DNA from: JAGXLC01 sp041686375
GTDB taxonomy: Bacteria; Bacteroidota; Bacteroidia; Bacteroidales; UBA12077
DNA length: 64,000 nucleotides
Assembly (NCBI GenBank): GCA_041686375.1
Contig: JAWLEB010000002.1
Span: forward strand, 109,178 to 173,177
Direction of reading: 5' to 3'
Shown here: in pieces, positions 9,666 to 18,861 of the stretch
Numbering within the stretch: position 1 is the first letter of the stretch
Layout of the letters: each line of letters opens with the position of its first letter
Notes under the pieces: model-generated
The model's input: only the letters and a program-made list of their open reading frames with translations
The model's database searches: none
Told to the model about the DNA's origin: nothing
Translations under genes and position numbers: made by a program

Positions 9666-12600
9666 TCAAGCGAGCTTTAAGGTAAAACTAAAAGTGGATC
9701 CTGCTCCTATCTCGCTACTAACAAAGATTTCTCCTCCGTTCTTTTCCACAAACTCTTTACACAATATCAACCCGAGTCCTGTTCCACTTTCTCCTTCAGT
9801 ACCTTTTGTTGAATAACTTTCATCCATTCTGAAAAGTTTTCCCTTATCCTCCTGTGAAATACCCACTCCTTCATCTTCTACGTAGACTTTTACATATTGA
9901 TTTATTTCCTTACTAAAAATTTTTACATAGGTATTGGATTTTGAATATTTGACTGCATTAGAAACAAGATTTCTAAGTACGGTAATAACAGTATTTTTGT
10001 CAGCATTAACATATAATGAATCATCAACCTGATTCAGAATTTTAACGCCCTTGGATTTGGCTGTAGAACATATCAACTCAAGACTGTCTTCTACCAAATT
10101 GTAGAGGTGAACTCTTTCAGGATTAAATTTTAGCCGTCCTGTTTGAGACCTTGCCCATTCAAGAAGATTTGTAAGAAGCTGATAACCCTGATGTGTTAAC
10201 TGATATAAATGCTCATATATTTCTATTAGCTCTCCCTGATCATGTTTCCCGACATTTTTGATAAGCAATTCTGAAATGCCCATCAAGGAATGAAAAGGAT
10301 TTTTTAAATCATGAGCAATAATAGAAAAGAATTTATCTTTCGTGGCAATAAGTTTATGAAGTTCTTTTTGGGTTTCCTTCAGTTGGGATATATTGGTTGA
10401 AATTGCTATATATTTATCAATATACTCATTCTTATTTAAAATTGGCGTTAAAGTCGTCTGAATATTTAAGGTATTATTATCTTTTGTTATAATTTCAGAC
10501 TCAAAAATAGCTGATTGTTTGTTTTGTTTCACTTCTTCCAGAACATTTTTCCAGATATTTTCAACTCCAAGTTCAACTATATTCCTCCCTATACGCCTTT
10601 TAAACTCCTCCAATGTATATCCAAACAAATGAGTAAAGCCTTCATTAATCCATTCTATATTCCCTTTTGAATCTGCTATTAAAACAGCATTATCAGTTTT
10701 ACTAGCGACTAATGATAGCTTTTGAAGCTCTTTGTTGATTTTTTCCAGTTCTTCTGCCTGGGCCGTAATTTCCTCCTTTTGTTGCTGAATTTCCCCTGTC
10801 CTCTGCTTAATAATACGCTCGAGGCGATCGCGGTCAGCCTTTATTTTTTTTACATATAATCTGACAAATAAGTACAACAAAGCAAGCGTAATAAAAAAAT
10901 AGACTATATAAGCATAAATCGTCCTGTACCAAGGTGCTTCTATGGCAAAAGAATATGTACATTCATTACTTAAATCACCATGTATATCTTTCGCTATAAC
11001 ATGAAACGTATAATCACCCTCTCTCAAATTCGTATATTCTTTAGTCCCCTCGGAAATCCATTTATTTGGCTTTTGTTCATATCCCTCTAACCATACAAAA
11101 AACCGTGTATCTTCAGGGTTTTCATAAAAAGCAGACGAATATTCAAACCTTAAAGCATTCATTTCATAAGGTAATATCAGTTTATCAGTCTTATCTATGC
11201 CTATAGAAGGAGTCCTTCCGGAATATCTTCTGTACCCCTTAAAAATAACTGAATCGTTTTGTATGCTTTTAATTTTTCGGATAAAAGAATTGCTCTTACG
11301 TCTTTCTATAGAATCATACTCAGGGTAATACAGCAAAACATATTCATCTGTACCAAAGACGGCTATGTTATTGTCTATAAAAGAAAGCCGTTCAAGATTC
11401 CTTCCTTTAAATTTCTCAAAAGAGACCTCTTTCTCTTCATAGTCATCCTCTTTTTCTTCTTTGAATATCCTAACCATGCCATCATCTCTTACCCAAACAT
11501 TCCCAAAAGAATCAGTTACAAACAAAGAAATTTCACCATTTACTCCAAAACGTTTGTTTAATGAATTATATGAAACAAATTTGTCTTTTTCTTCACTATA
11601 ACGATAAAAACCATAATGTGAAGAGCTTAAAAACACTATTTCCTCATTCTTTTTAACTATCCAATTATCTTCATCAGCCGGTAAACCATCTTTAGAAGAA
11701 AAAGTATCTATTTTAATCACAGAATCTCTGGCGTGGTTTAATGTCAGTCTCTTAACACAATTAACAGCATCTGAAACCCATAATTTACCAGTTTCGTCGA
11801 ATGCAAAATACAAAGCATTTCCTGAAAACCCTTTAATTTTTCTGTCAACATGAATATCATCTTCCTCCAATTTCAAAACATAAATACCATCAATGGAACT
11901 GGCGTAAAAAATATCACCGTCCTCTTCATCTGGAACAATTTCCCATACATTTGAGGGTATATCCAAAGTTTTATGCAATTCATCTATCTTAAATACCAAA
12001 ACGCCAGGATTATGTCCGCATAGAAGAAAATCACCCGCTTCACAAAAAAGCCATGACTGGCCTTCTGCCCCTTCAACAATTTCAGCATGGGTTACTTCAA
12101 ACTCATTGTCAAGGTCATCCCCGGATTTAAGGTGCACTCCTTTATCACTGCTAAAAAAGAGATTTCCCTTATATTCTCTGACATAATAATTTTGCTTTGG
12201 AATACCAGTTTCCTGCGTGTAATAAGAGAAAGGCGAATTCAGCTTAAGATAAGAAATCCCATAGGATAAAGCAACCCATAGACCTCCATTTTGATCAAGC
12301 ATAATATCATGAACGGCATTATTCTGCAGACCATTTTCCTCATTAAAAATTTTGATAATCTCCCCCTCTTGATTAACAATAACAATACCATTGGACTGGG
12401 TTCCAAAAGCAAAATTTCCATCTTCTAATTGTACCCCACAAGACACCCTATTATCTTTTAGAAAAAGGCTTGCAGGAATATCCCAATGCTCAAATTCCTT
12501 ATCCGAATAGATAGAAAATCCGTCTATTGGAGATGTAAAAAGCAAGGAATCGTCTCCAAAAGGAAAAACAGCCCATGCGGTATAATTTTCATAATAATCC

Positions 12601-13217
12601 CCATCAGGAATGAGTTCAAGTTTACCACCCACCAACTTAGCCAACCCTCTTCCCGCTTCAAATATATATAGCTCCCCGTTATATTTAAAATGATGGAAAA
12701 ATTGTATGTCAGATTGGATACAGTGGACAATAGAATCCTGGTAGTAAAAAAAAATTTTATTTCGCCCCCGAAAGAGAATGGTGTCATTTACGTTGTCAAT
12801 ACCCCAAATATTTCTCACCTCATCGAGACTGTCTGGAACTAAGTGACTTAATGAACGATATTGATGACCGCCGGAAGAATCAATACTTAGATATCCAAAT
12901 TCACTCTCCCCGCCAACATATATTCTTCCATCCGGCCCTGTAGCTATTGATCTCAATACTGAGTTGTTAGGAAGTGGCAGGAATCTCCAGCTTCTCCCAT
13001 CGAAAGAAAGCAAACCATCGCTATTCCCAAAGTACATTATTCCAGAGGAATCCTGAAAAACCTTCCAGTTCTGGGGAGATAATCTCTTATCGGAAAAAGA
13101 ATAATCATCAATTTCATAATTTTGAATATAAGGTACACCATATTGTTTTACTTGTGAGAAGGATAAAGAATGCACAATCAGAACTAAGAAAAAAAATATG
13201 AAGTACCGTTTATACAC
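9666..13217 (-). CDS. Propeller-type sensor histidine kinase with PAS domain, no receiver or HTH
   Basis: 1183 residues. A signal peptide (ending SLSFSQ) is followed by about 720 residues of two-component-regulator propeller blades (patterns such as DSSGIMYFGNSDGLLSFDG and QNGGLWVALSYGISYL). Next come a Y_Y_Y-type beta domain ending near residue 770 and one membrane helix (AYIVYFFITLALLYLFV). The cytoplasmic part has a coiled coil, a PAS domain (VLIADSKGNIEWINEGFTHLFG), a HisKA with the phosphoacceptor His in FFSIIAHDLKNPFHS, and a HATPase with RNLVSNAVKYSK, DEGVGIS and GTGLGL. It resembles hybrid two-component systems of Bacteroidota but ends after the ATPase, with no receiver or AraC domain, so it needs a separate response regulator. 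None is adjacent. Confidence 0.9.
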   Translation of the reverse strand: MYKRYFIFFFLVLIVHSLSFSQVKQYGVPYIQNYEIDDYSFSDKRLSPQNWKVFQDSSGIMYFGNSDGLLSFDGRSWRFLPLPNNSVLRSIATGPDGRIYVGGESEFGYLSIDSSGGHQYRSLSHLVPDSLDEVRNIWGIDNVNDTILFRGRNKIFFYYQDSIVHCIQSDIQFFHHFKYNGELYIFEAGRGLAKLVGGKLELIPDGDYYENYTAWAVFPFGDDSLLFTSPIDGFSIYSDKEFEHWDIPASLFLKDNRVSCGVQLEDGNFAFGTQSNGIVIVNQEGEIIKIFNEENGLQNNAVHDIMLDQNGGLWVALSYGISYLKLNSPFSYYTQETGIPKQNYYVREYKGNLFFSSDKGVHLKSGDDLDNEFEVTHAEIVEGAEGQSWLFCEAGDFLLCGHNPGVLVFKIDELHKTLDIPSNVWEIVPDEEDGDIFYASSIDGIYVLKLEEDDIHVDRKIKGFSGNALYFAFDETGKLWVSDAVNCVKRLTLNHARDSVIKIDTFSSKDGLPADEDNWIVKKNEEIVFLSSSHYGFYRYSEEKDKFVSYNSLNKRFGVNGEISLFVTDSFGNVWVRDDGMVRIFKEEKEDDYEEKEVSFEKFKGRNLERLSFIDNNIAVFGTDEYVLLYYPEYDSIERRKSNSFIRKIKSIQNDSVIFKGYRRYSGRTPSIGIDKTDKLILPYEMNALRFEYSSAFYENPEDTRFFVWLEGYEQKPNKWISEGTKEYTNLREGDYTFHVIAKDIHGDLSNECTYSFAIEAPWYRTIYAYIVYFFITLALLYLFVRLYVKKIKADRDRLERIIKQRTGEIQQQKEEITAQAEELEKINKELQKLSLVASKTDNAVLIADSKGNIEWINEGFTHLFGYTLEEFKRRIGRNIVELGVENIWKNVLEEVKQNKQSAIFESEIITKDNNTLNIQTTLTPILNKNEYIDKYIAISTNISQLKETQKELHKLIATKDKFFSIIAHDLKNPFHSLMGISELLIKNVGKHDQGELIEIYEHLYQLTHQGYQLLTNLLEWARSQTGRLKFNPERVHLYNLVEDSLELICSTAKSKGVKILNQVDDSLYVNADKNTVITVLRNLVSNAVKYSKSNTYVKIFSKEINQYVKVYVEDEGVGISQEDKGKLFRMDESYSTKGTEGESGTGLGLILCKEFVEKNGGEIFVSSEIGAGSTFSFTLKLA

Positions 13218-13533
13218 AATAAAAATTTTCTGATTTGATAGTTTATTTATTGAAATGACAAGATATAAAAAATGGGGTATTTATCAAATAGTTTCCCAGT
13301 ATTAATAAATATTCTGTAACCCGCTAAAGTAAAAATCAGTATAAAAAATAATTGTAATTAGCATATAATAAAAATTAAACTAAATCAGTTTTAATCGTAA
13401 AAAGAGAGAAGTTAATCCGGGGTCCGACCTCTGAAAGTAAAATTCCCCTGTGTGTACTTTTAAAAGAAAAAAATAAATTTGTAAATTAGTTGTTTTGCAA
13501 AGTTAACAACTGTTTAAAAAAGATATAACAAAA

Positions 13534-15780
13534 ATGGATGCTTCACTAAAAGAAGAAAAATACATAATGGAGCAATATGAAGAACTTCTTCAGGATTGCA
13601 CCCAATGTATGAATGAGGAAAAAAGAGAACTCATTCAAAGGGCATTCCATTTGGCATATAAATTACACAAAGGCATCTACAGACATTCAGGGGAACCCTA
13701 TATTGTACATCCCCTTTCTGTAGCGAAAATAATAAACACAGAAATAGGACTTGGCGCTGATGCAATCTGCTGTGCACTTTTACATGATGTTGTTGAAGAT
13801 ACGGAATGTACCCTAGAAGATATTCAACATGAATTTGGAGAAAAAATAGCCAAAATCATTGCCGGGCTAACAAAAATATCAGAAGCTTTTGAAGAAACCA
13901 CCTCTCTTCAAGCTGAAAATTTAAGAAAAATTTTAATGACCTTAACAGACGATGTCCGCGTTATCATCATTAAACTTGCGGACCGTCTGCATAATATGCG
14001 AACACTGGATGCTTTACCTCCCAACAAGCAAATTAAAATTGCCGGTGAAACAATTTACCTTTATGCCCCTATTGCGCAGCGGTTAGGACTATACTCACTT
14101 AAAAACGAGCTGGAAAATTTAAGCCTCAAATATCGCCACCCTTCCAAGTACAGAGAGATAGAAACAAAGCTAAAAAAAACCGAGGATAAGAGGAGACAAG
14201 AAATCGAAAAATTTATTTATCCAATTCAAAAAAAGCTTGAAGAGGCCAATATAGATTTTGAGATTGTTGCAAAGCCCAAGACAATTTATTCCATCTGGAA
14301 TATAATGCAAACACAAAATTCAACATTTGAAGAGGTTCCCGATATTCTCACCATCAGAATTGTTATTAACCCAAAAGAAAATAAATCAGAAAAGGCTCAA
14401 TGCTGGGATATATATTCGCTTTTAACAGACCTTTATATCCCAAAACCAGAAAGAATAAGAGACTGGATAAGCTCTCCCAAGGCCAATGGCTATGAAGCTC
14501 TTCACATTACTGTCATGGGACCAGATGGTAAATGGAAAGAAGTACAAATCAGGTCTAAAAGAATGGATGACTTTGCAAAGAAAGGATTTGCAGCACGCTG
14601 GAAATATCAAAATGAAGAAGAAAGAAATAATGAACTGGATAAATGGCTTGGAAAAATTAGAGAACACTTGAATGAACCGCATTCAGATGTACTTGAATTT
14701 GTTGATGAGTTCAGACTGAACTTATTTGACTCAGAAATTATTGTTTTTACCCCTAAAGGAGACTCTAAAACTTTACCCCAAAGTTCAACTGCCCTAGATT
14801 TTGCATATGAAGTACATACAGAGGTAGGCAATAAGGCTATAGGCGCCAAGGTAAACCATCAACTGGTTCCCTTAAGCCACAAACTCCAAAATGGTGACCA
14901 GATAGAAATTCTAACCTCTAACAAACAAAGAATACAGAAAGAATGGCTCAACCATGTCCATACAGCCAAAGCCAAAGCAAGTATTACCAATGCAATTAAG
15001 GCAGAGACAAAAAACCGGACTCAAAAAGGTAAAAGAAAACTTGAGAAACGACTTAAAGAATTTAATCTCAGGCCCAATTCTAATCTTTTGAAAAAAATTA
15101 TTGACTCTTATGAAGTAACATCTAAAGAAGAGCTATACAGCAAAATAGGAAGCGGCATAATTAAACTTGATGAAATTGATAAAATTATAAAGAAACACTC
15201 CCGAAATAAATTTATACGTTACTGGGGACTTCAGATAGCAAGAACGACAAGTAAGACTAAAAACAGAAAAGAAGGAACAACGCAGGTTCCTGAAAAAAAA
15301 ACCAAGTTCAATTACAAGTCACCATATATTTTAAAAGAAAATATTACACAGAACGATATACCTTATGAAATTGCCCAATGCTGCAATCCTATCCCCGGTG
15401 ATGAAGTTATAGGCTATAAGAAACCCAACTCGGATATAATTATTGTTCATAAAGCCAAATGCCCTAATGCCATCAAACTAATGTCCAGCCAGGGACAATA
15501 TATAGTACCTGCCAAATGGAAAACTCATAAAGTGCTGTCGTTTTTGGCATCCCTGAAAATAAAAGGAATTGACAGAATAGGAATTGCAAAAGATATTACC
15601 ACCTTAATTTCCAGTGAATTAAACGCCAACATCCGCCATATCAGCATTAACGCCTACAACGGAGTTTTTGAAGGAGACATTGAATTGTATGTCCATAATG
15701 TTTCCGACCTGAACAATTTAATTCTGAATTTAAGTAAAATTAATGGAGTAGATTCAGTAAAAAGAGTAGAAAAAATATAA
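13534..15780 (+). CDS. rel: Bifunctional (p)ppGpp synthetase/hydrolase, RelA/SpoT family
   Basis: 748 residues with the long RSH layout. The HD hydrolase has HPLSVAKI and ALLHDVVEDTE near residues 60-95. The synthetase has AKPKTIYSIWNIM, DILTIRIV, PKANGYEALH and KEVQIRS (the last Tyr and Glu are the usual catalytic positions). A TGS domain follows (IIVFTPKGDSKTLP near residue 405), and a C-terminal zinc-finger/ACT region contains AQCCNPIPGDEVIGY. Both active sites look intact, so it should both make and degrade the stringent-response alarmone. The synthetase charge motif reads PERIRDW, close to the R-x-K-D form of bifunctional enzymes. An alternative start at 13567 (MEQYEE) cannot be excluded. 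Confidence 0.92.
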   Translation: MDASLKEEKYIMEQYEELLQDCTQCMNEEKRELIQRAFHLAYKLHKGIYRHSGEPYIVHPLSVAKIINTEIGLGADAICCALLHDVVEDTECTLEDIQHEFGEKIAKIIAGLTKISEAFEETTSLQAENLRKILMTLTDDVRVIIIKLADRLHNMRTLDALPPNKQIKIAGETIYLYAPIAQRLGLYSLKNELENLSLKYRHPSKYREIETKLKKTEDKRRQEIEKFIYPIQKKLEEANIDFEIVAKPKTIYSIWNIMQTQNSTFEEVPDILTIRIVINPKENKSEKAQCWDIYSLLTDLYIPKPERIRDWISSPKANGYEALHITVMGPDGKWKEVQIRSKRMDDFAKKGFAARWKYQNEEERNNELDKWLGKIREHLNEPHSDVLEFVDEFRLNLFDSEIIVFTPKGDSKTLPQSSTALDFAYEVHTEVGNKAIGAKVNHQLVPLSHKLQNGDQIEILTSNKQRIQKEWLNHVHTAKAKASITNAIKAETKNRTQKGKRKLEKRLKEFNLRPNSNLLKKIIDSYEVTSKEELYSKIGSGIIKLDEIDKIIKKHSRNKFIRYWGLQIARTTSKTKNRKEGTTQVPEKKTKFNYKSPYILKENITQNDIPYEIAQCCNPIPGDEVIGYKKPNSDIIIVHKAKCPNAIKLMSSQGQYIVPAKWKTHKVLSFLASLKIKGIDRIGIAKDITTLISSELNANIRHISINAYNGVFEGDIELYVHNVSDLNNLILNLSKINGVDSVKRVEKI

Positions 15781-15884
15781 TATCACCTTAAACCTCTTCT
15801 GCTTATTTTTTTTTAAAATAATTCTAAATAATTTTGTATTATTAATTATTTTTATTCTAAATTTATACTTAAAAATAACAATCT

Positions 15885-16343
15885 ATGTGCTGCATTGACA
15901 CTAAAGAAACGGTAAAACAAATATTTACTAATTTTTTGGAGAAACGAGGCCATAGGAAAACCCCTGAACGATACGCTATCCTGGAAGAAATCTATTCCCG
16001 TGACAATCACTTCGATATCGAAACTCTGTATATCTCAATGAAAAACAAAAATTACAGGGTGAGCCGGGCAACCCTTTATAACACAATAGAATTGCTTCTT
16101 GAAAGCAACCTTGTTGTCAAACACCAGTTTGGAAAAAACATCGCTCAGTATGAAAAAGCGTATCAATGCAGACAACACGACCATATAATATGCCATGAGT
16201 GTGGCAAAGTAATCGAATTTTGCGATCCAAGAATACAAGAAATACAAAATACTATTGCAAAAGTAATGGATTTTGAAATCAGCTATCATTCTTTATATTT
16301 TTACGGTATATGTAAGGAATGCCGCATAAAATCAAGCGAATAA
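15885..16343 (+). CDS. Fur-family metal-responsive transcription regulator
   Basis: 152 residues. The N-terminal winged helix has the typical RKTPERYAILEEIYS and SRATLYNTIELLLESNLV. The C-terminal dimerisation domain has the His-rich QHDHIICHECGKVIEF segment and two CxxC pairs (CHEC and CKEC) that form the structural zinc site. It could be Fur, Zur or PerR in specificity; sequence alone does not decide, so I give no symbol. It precedes purA by 136 bp, with a terminator between them. The 100-bp upstream region is very AT-rich and could hold an autoregulatory box, but I see no clear one. Confidence 0.9.
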   Translation: MCCIDTKETVKQIFTNFLEKRGHRKTPERYAILEEIYSRDNHFDIETLYISMKNKNYRVSRATLYNTIELLLESNLVVKHQFGKNIAQYEKAYQCRQHDHIICHECGKVIEFCDPRIQEIQNTIAKVMDFEISYHSLYFYGICKECRIKSSE

Positions 16344-16376
16344 ACCTCTCCGGGTACAAAATATTTAAAAACATGA

Positions 16377-16410
16377 AAAATCCTCATATAAAGTAAGGAG
16401 GATTTTCTTA
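16377..16410 (+). terminator. Intrinsic terminator after the Fur-family gene
   Basis: AAAATCCTC (16377-16385) pairs with GAGGATTTT (16398-16406) to give a 9-bp stem with a 12-nt loop, followed by CTTATTTTT. It sits 34 bp after the Fur-family stop and ahead of purA, so it separates the two transcripts. Confidence 0.7.
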
Positions 16411-16479
16411 TTTTTAGGGTGCATTAATCACTTTAATATTCACAAAAAAGTTTAGCTAATTAAAATCAAATATCTGGTT

Positions 16480-17745
16480 ATGAGTTTAAATGTATTATTA
16501 GGATTACAATGGGGAGATGAAGGCAAAGGAAAAGTTGTTGATGTTATAGCCCCCGAATATGACATTATCGCACGTTTTCAGGGAGGTCCAAACGCCGGGC
16601 ATTCTCTGGAATTTGAAAACATTAAACATATACTTCACAATATACCTTCTGGAGTATTTCACAAGAACTTAAAAAATGTCATAGGAAATGGGGTAGTAAT
16701 AGATCCGCTTACGCTGAAAAAAGAAATTGAAGAGTTAAAAGAAAAAAATGTAGATATAAAAGCCAATTTACTTCTCTCCAGGAAGGCTCACCTGATCCTT
16801 CCTTCCCACAAGATTCTGGATGCTGCTTCAGAAGCAGCTAAAGGAAAATCAAAAATCGGATCAACACTGAAAGGAATAGGTCCAACATATATGGACAAAA
16901 CAGGTAGGAACGGATTAAGAATTGGGGATATTGAGGAAAGTGACTTTAAAGAAAAATATCAATACTTGAAAAACAAACATAAAATTATTCTTGCTCAATA
17001 TGATTTTGAATACAATATTGAAGAAAAAGAACAAGAATGGTTTGAAGCTATTGACTATCTCCGGTCATTCAAGTTTATCGACAGTGAGCACTACATAAAC
17101 AGTTCAATGAATAAGGGCATGGAGGTGTTGGCAGAAGGAGCCCAGGGAACTCTTTTAGACATCGATTTTGGGTCATATCCGTATGTTACCTCTTCAAATA
17201 CAATCTGCGCAGGAGCATCTAGTGGATTAGGAGTAGCTCCCAAAAAGATCAACAATGTATACGGAATTTTCAAAGCCTACTGCACACGAGTTGGTAGCGG
17301 GCCATTCCCCACAGAATTAACCAATAAGGAAGGGGAAAAACTTCAAAAGCAAGGCAATGAATTTGGCGCTACAACCGGTCGGCCTAGAAGATGCGGCTGG
17401 CTGGATCTCCCGGCGCTCAAGTATGCGATTATGCTCAATGGGGTAACGGAGCTAATTATGACAAAAGCTGATGTATTAACAAATTTTGAAAAAATCAAAA
17501 TATGCACTGGGTATAAATACAACGGGGAGGACATAGATTATTTTCCATATAATCAATATGGCATAGAACAACCAATATATAGAGAGTTTGAGGGCTGGAG
17601 CGAAGATATATCAAAAATTGATAGTTATGAAAATCTCCCCGCTTCTTTCAAAAGTTGTATCAAATTCATTGAAGAAGAGACGGGTGTACCTATAAAACTT
17701 GTATCAACCGGAGCAGACAGAAAAAATCTAATAAAAAGGGGTTAA
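16480..17745 (+). CDS. purA: Adenylosuccinate synthetase
   Basis: Cytosolic purine enzyme joining IMP and aspartate with GTP to give adenylosuccinate. It has 421 residues, the usual length. The N-terminal phosphate loop GLQWGDEGKGKVVDV contains the catalytic Asp. GPNAGHSLEF contains the catalytic His. Further family motifs are GSTLKGIGPTYMDK, EGAQGTLLDIDFGSYPYVTSS, GATTGRPRRCGW and the C-terminal STGADR. The Fur-family gene lies upstream and 270 bp of apparently non-coding DNA lies downstream. Confidence 0.97.
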   Translation: MSLNVLLGLQWGDEGKGKVVDVIAPEYDIIARFQGGPNAGHSLEFENIKHILHNIPSGVFHKNLKNVIGNGVVIDPLTLKKEIEELKEKNVDIKANLLLSRKAHLILPSHKILDAASEAAKGKSKIGSTLKGIGPTYMDKTGRNGLRIGDIEESDFKEKYQYLKNKHKIILAQYDFEYNIEEKEQEWFEAIDYLRSFKFIDSEHYINSSMNKGMEVLAEGAQGTLLDIDFGSYPYVTSSNTICAGASSGLGVAPKKINNVYGIFKAYCTRVGSGPFPTELTNKEGEKLQKQGNEFGATTGRPRRCGWLDLPALKYAIMLNGVTELIMTKADVLTNFEKIKICTGYKYNGEDIDYFPYNQYGIEQPIYREFEGWSEDISKIDSYENLPASFKSCIKFIEEETGVPIKLVSTGADRKNLIKRG

Positions 17746-18017
17746 GGATGCAGTTGTAAAACGAATAAATAGTTTTTTGCCTTGACATACGATTGTCAGT
17801 AGAAAACATATGATTTTCATGTGTTCTTCCAAACAAGTTTATTAATGACTTGCAGCATGAAATAAAGAGCTTTTCGTTGATAACGAAAATCATTAAAATT
17901 CCCAATGAGGTAGCTCTCTGTTTGCAGATTATCAGCAACCTATCCAGCAAAAACCAAAGATTATCCGGGAAATCTGAAGTATGATGCAAGAGGTGCCTGA
18001 TTTTTAAAAGGCATTTT
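17746..18017. other. Intergenic region downstream of purA
   Basis: 272 bp without a convincing gene. A short dyad TTTTCGTT-GAT-AACGAAAA lies at about 17871-17889 but has no T-tract on either side. One plus-strand frame stays open for about 50 codons (roughly 17813-17980) without an ATG. It reads like coding sequence in composition, but I could not match it to a family, so it may be a gene relic. Confidence 0.4.
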
Positions 18018-18677
18018 TCAGCTTCGCTTTTTTATAAAAAATACAATCAGAACAATATTAAGAATAACAGAAAAAATTAAAGCGAAAAACAACAAATTAT
18101 GATTTTTGCCCTTGTCCCCATTCTTATCCTCATCAGTGATAATCATTTCTTCTCTATTTTTCTCATGTTGAAGCTCCTCTTCCATAGAACCGGATTTTTC
18201 TTCCCCTGAATCCTTTTCTCCAGCTTCCACAAGATCAAAAAAGGGAAGAGTTACATCATCTATGGTTAATGTTTCCTCTTTATCAGGAAGACGAAAAATT
18301 ATGACATCAAAATCATTCATTGTCAGTGTTACCGTTATTTCATTTTTAACCGTTTCAAATCGTCTAATCTGAGTTCCCGTCGAAAATATTACGGTATCGC
18401 CCTCAATCGAAAGATCATAATCCCAGTTGTAAACCCCAGGTTTCATTTCTTGAAGCCGCTGTATCATTTTATTCACAAGGTCGGATTTTACTGTGCCAAA
18501 CAAATCTTCATAATAATGGGGTGCCAGATATCTGTAACCAGATTTTCCCAGCACATCAGTTCGTGACCATGGCCCCTGCATATATTTTGTTTCAGAATAA
18601 ACATAATAAGACAGCCAATTTGTAGCACTTACATTTAAGGCTGTTAAGAGGAATAAAAGGGTTAATAATTTTCTCAT
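18018..18677 (-). CDS. Exported protein with C-terminal membrane anchor, function unknown
   Basis: 219 residues that I do not recognise. Residues 1-18 form a signal peptide (MRKLLTLLFLLTALNVSA). Residues about 20-150 are a mixed soluble domain rich in aromatic residues (NWLSYYVYSETKYMQGPW). Residues about 155-192 are a charged, Glu/Lys-rich linker. The chain ends with one hydrophobic helix followed by IKKRS, so the domain should be held on the periplasmic side with a very short cytoplasmic tail. It is downstream of the MFS gene on the same strand, but a strong terminator lies between, so it probably has its own promoter. Confidence 0.6.
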   Translation of the reverse strand: MRKLLTLLFLLTALNVSATNWLSYYVYSETKYMQGPWSRTDVLGKSGYRYLAPHYYEDLFGTVKSDLVNKMIQRLQEMKPGVYNWDYDLSIEGDTVIFSTGTQIRRFETVKNEITVTLTMNDFDVIIFRLPDKEETLTIDDVTLPFFDLVEAGEKDSGEEKSGSMEEELQHEKNREEMIITDEDKNGDKGKNHNLLFFALIFSVILNIVLIVFFIKKRS

Positions 18678-18787
18678 CTATCTGTCATCATTTAGTTATT
18701 CACTTATAATGAAGTGACCTTAAATATTTTCTATATTCATGTTATCCAAGACAATAAAATTAATAAAAAAACTGGATTTGCAATCAA

Positions 18788-18834
18788 ATAAAACAACCGT
18801 CTCCTAAATGACCTCTCACAGGAGACGGTTGTTT
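18788..18834 (-). terminator. Strong intrinsic terminator after the MFS gene
   Basis: A perfect 14-bp stem, 18791-18804 against 18821-18834 (AAACAACCGTCTCC and its complement), with a 16-nt loop. Read on the minus strand it is followed by a T-rich run (GTTTTATTTG). It lies 28 bp past the stop of the leftward MFS transporter gene. Confidence 0.85.
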
Positions 18835-18861
18835 AAATTCGGATAAAATCAATAAAGGCTT

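Noticed and set aside
17813..17980. Possible gene relic downstream of purA
   Set aside because: About 50 open codons look coding in composition, but there is no ATG and I could not match a family, so I kept it only as a remark in the intergenic entry.
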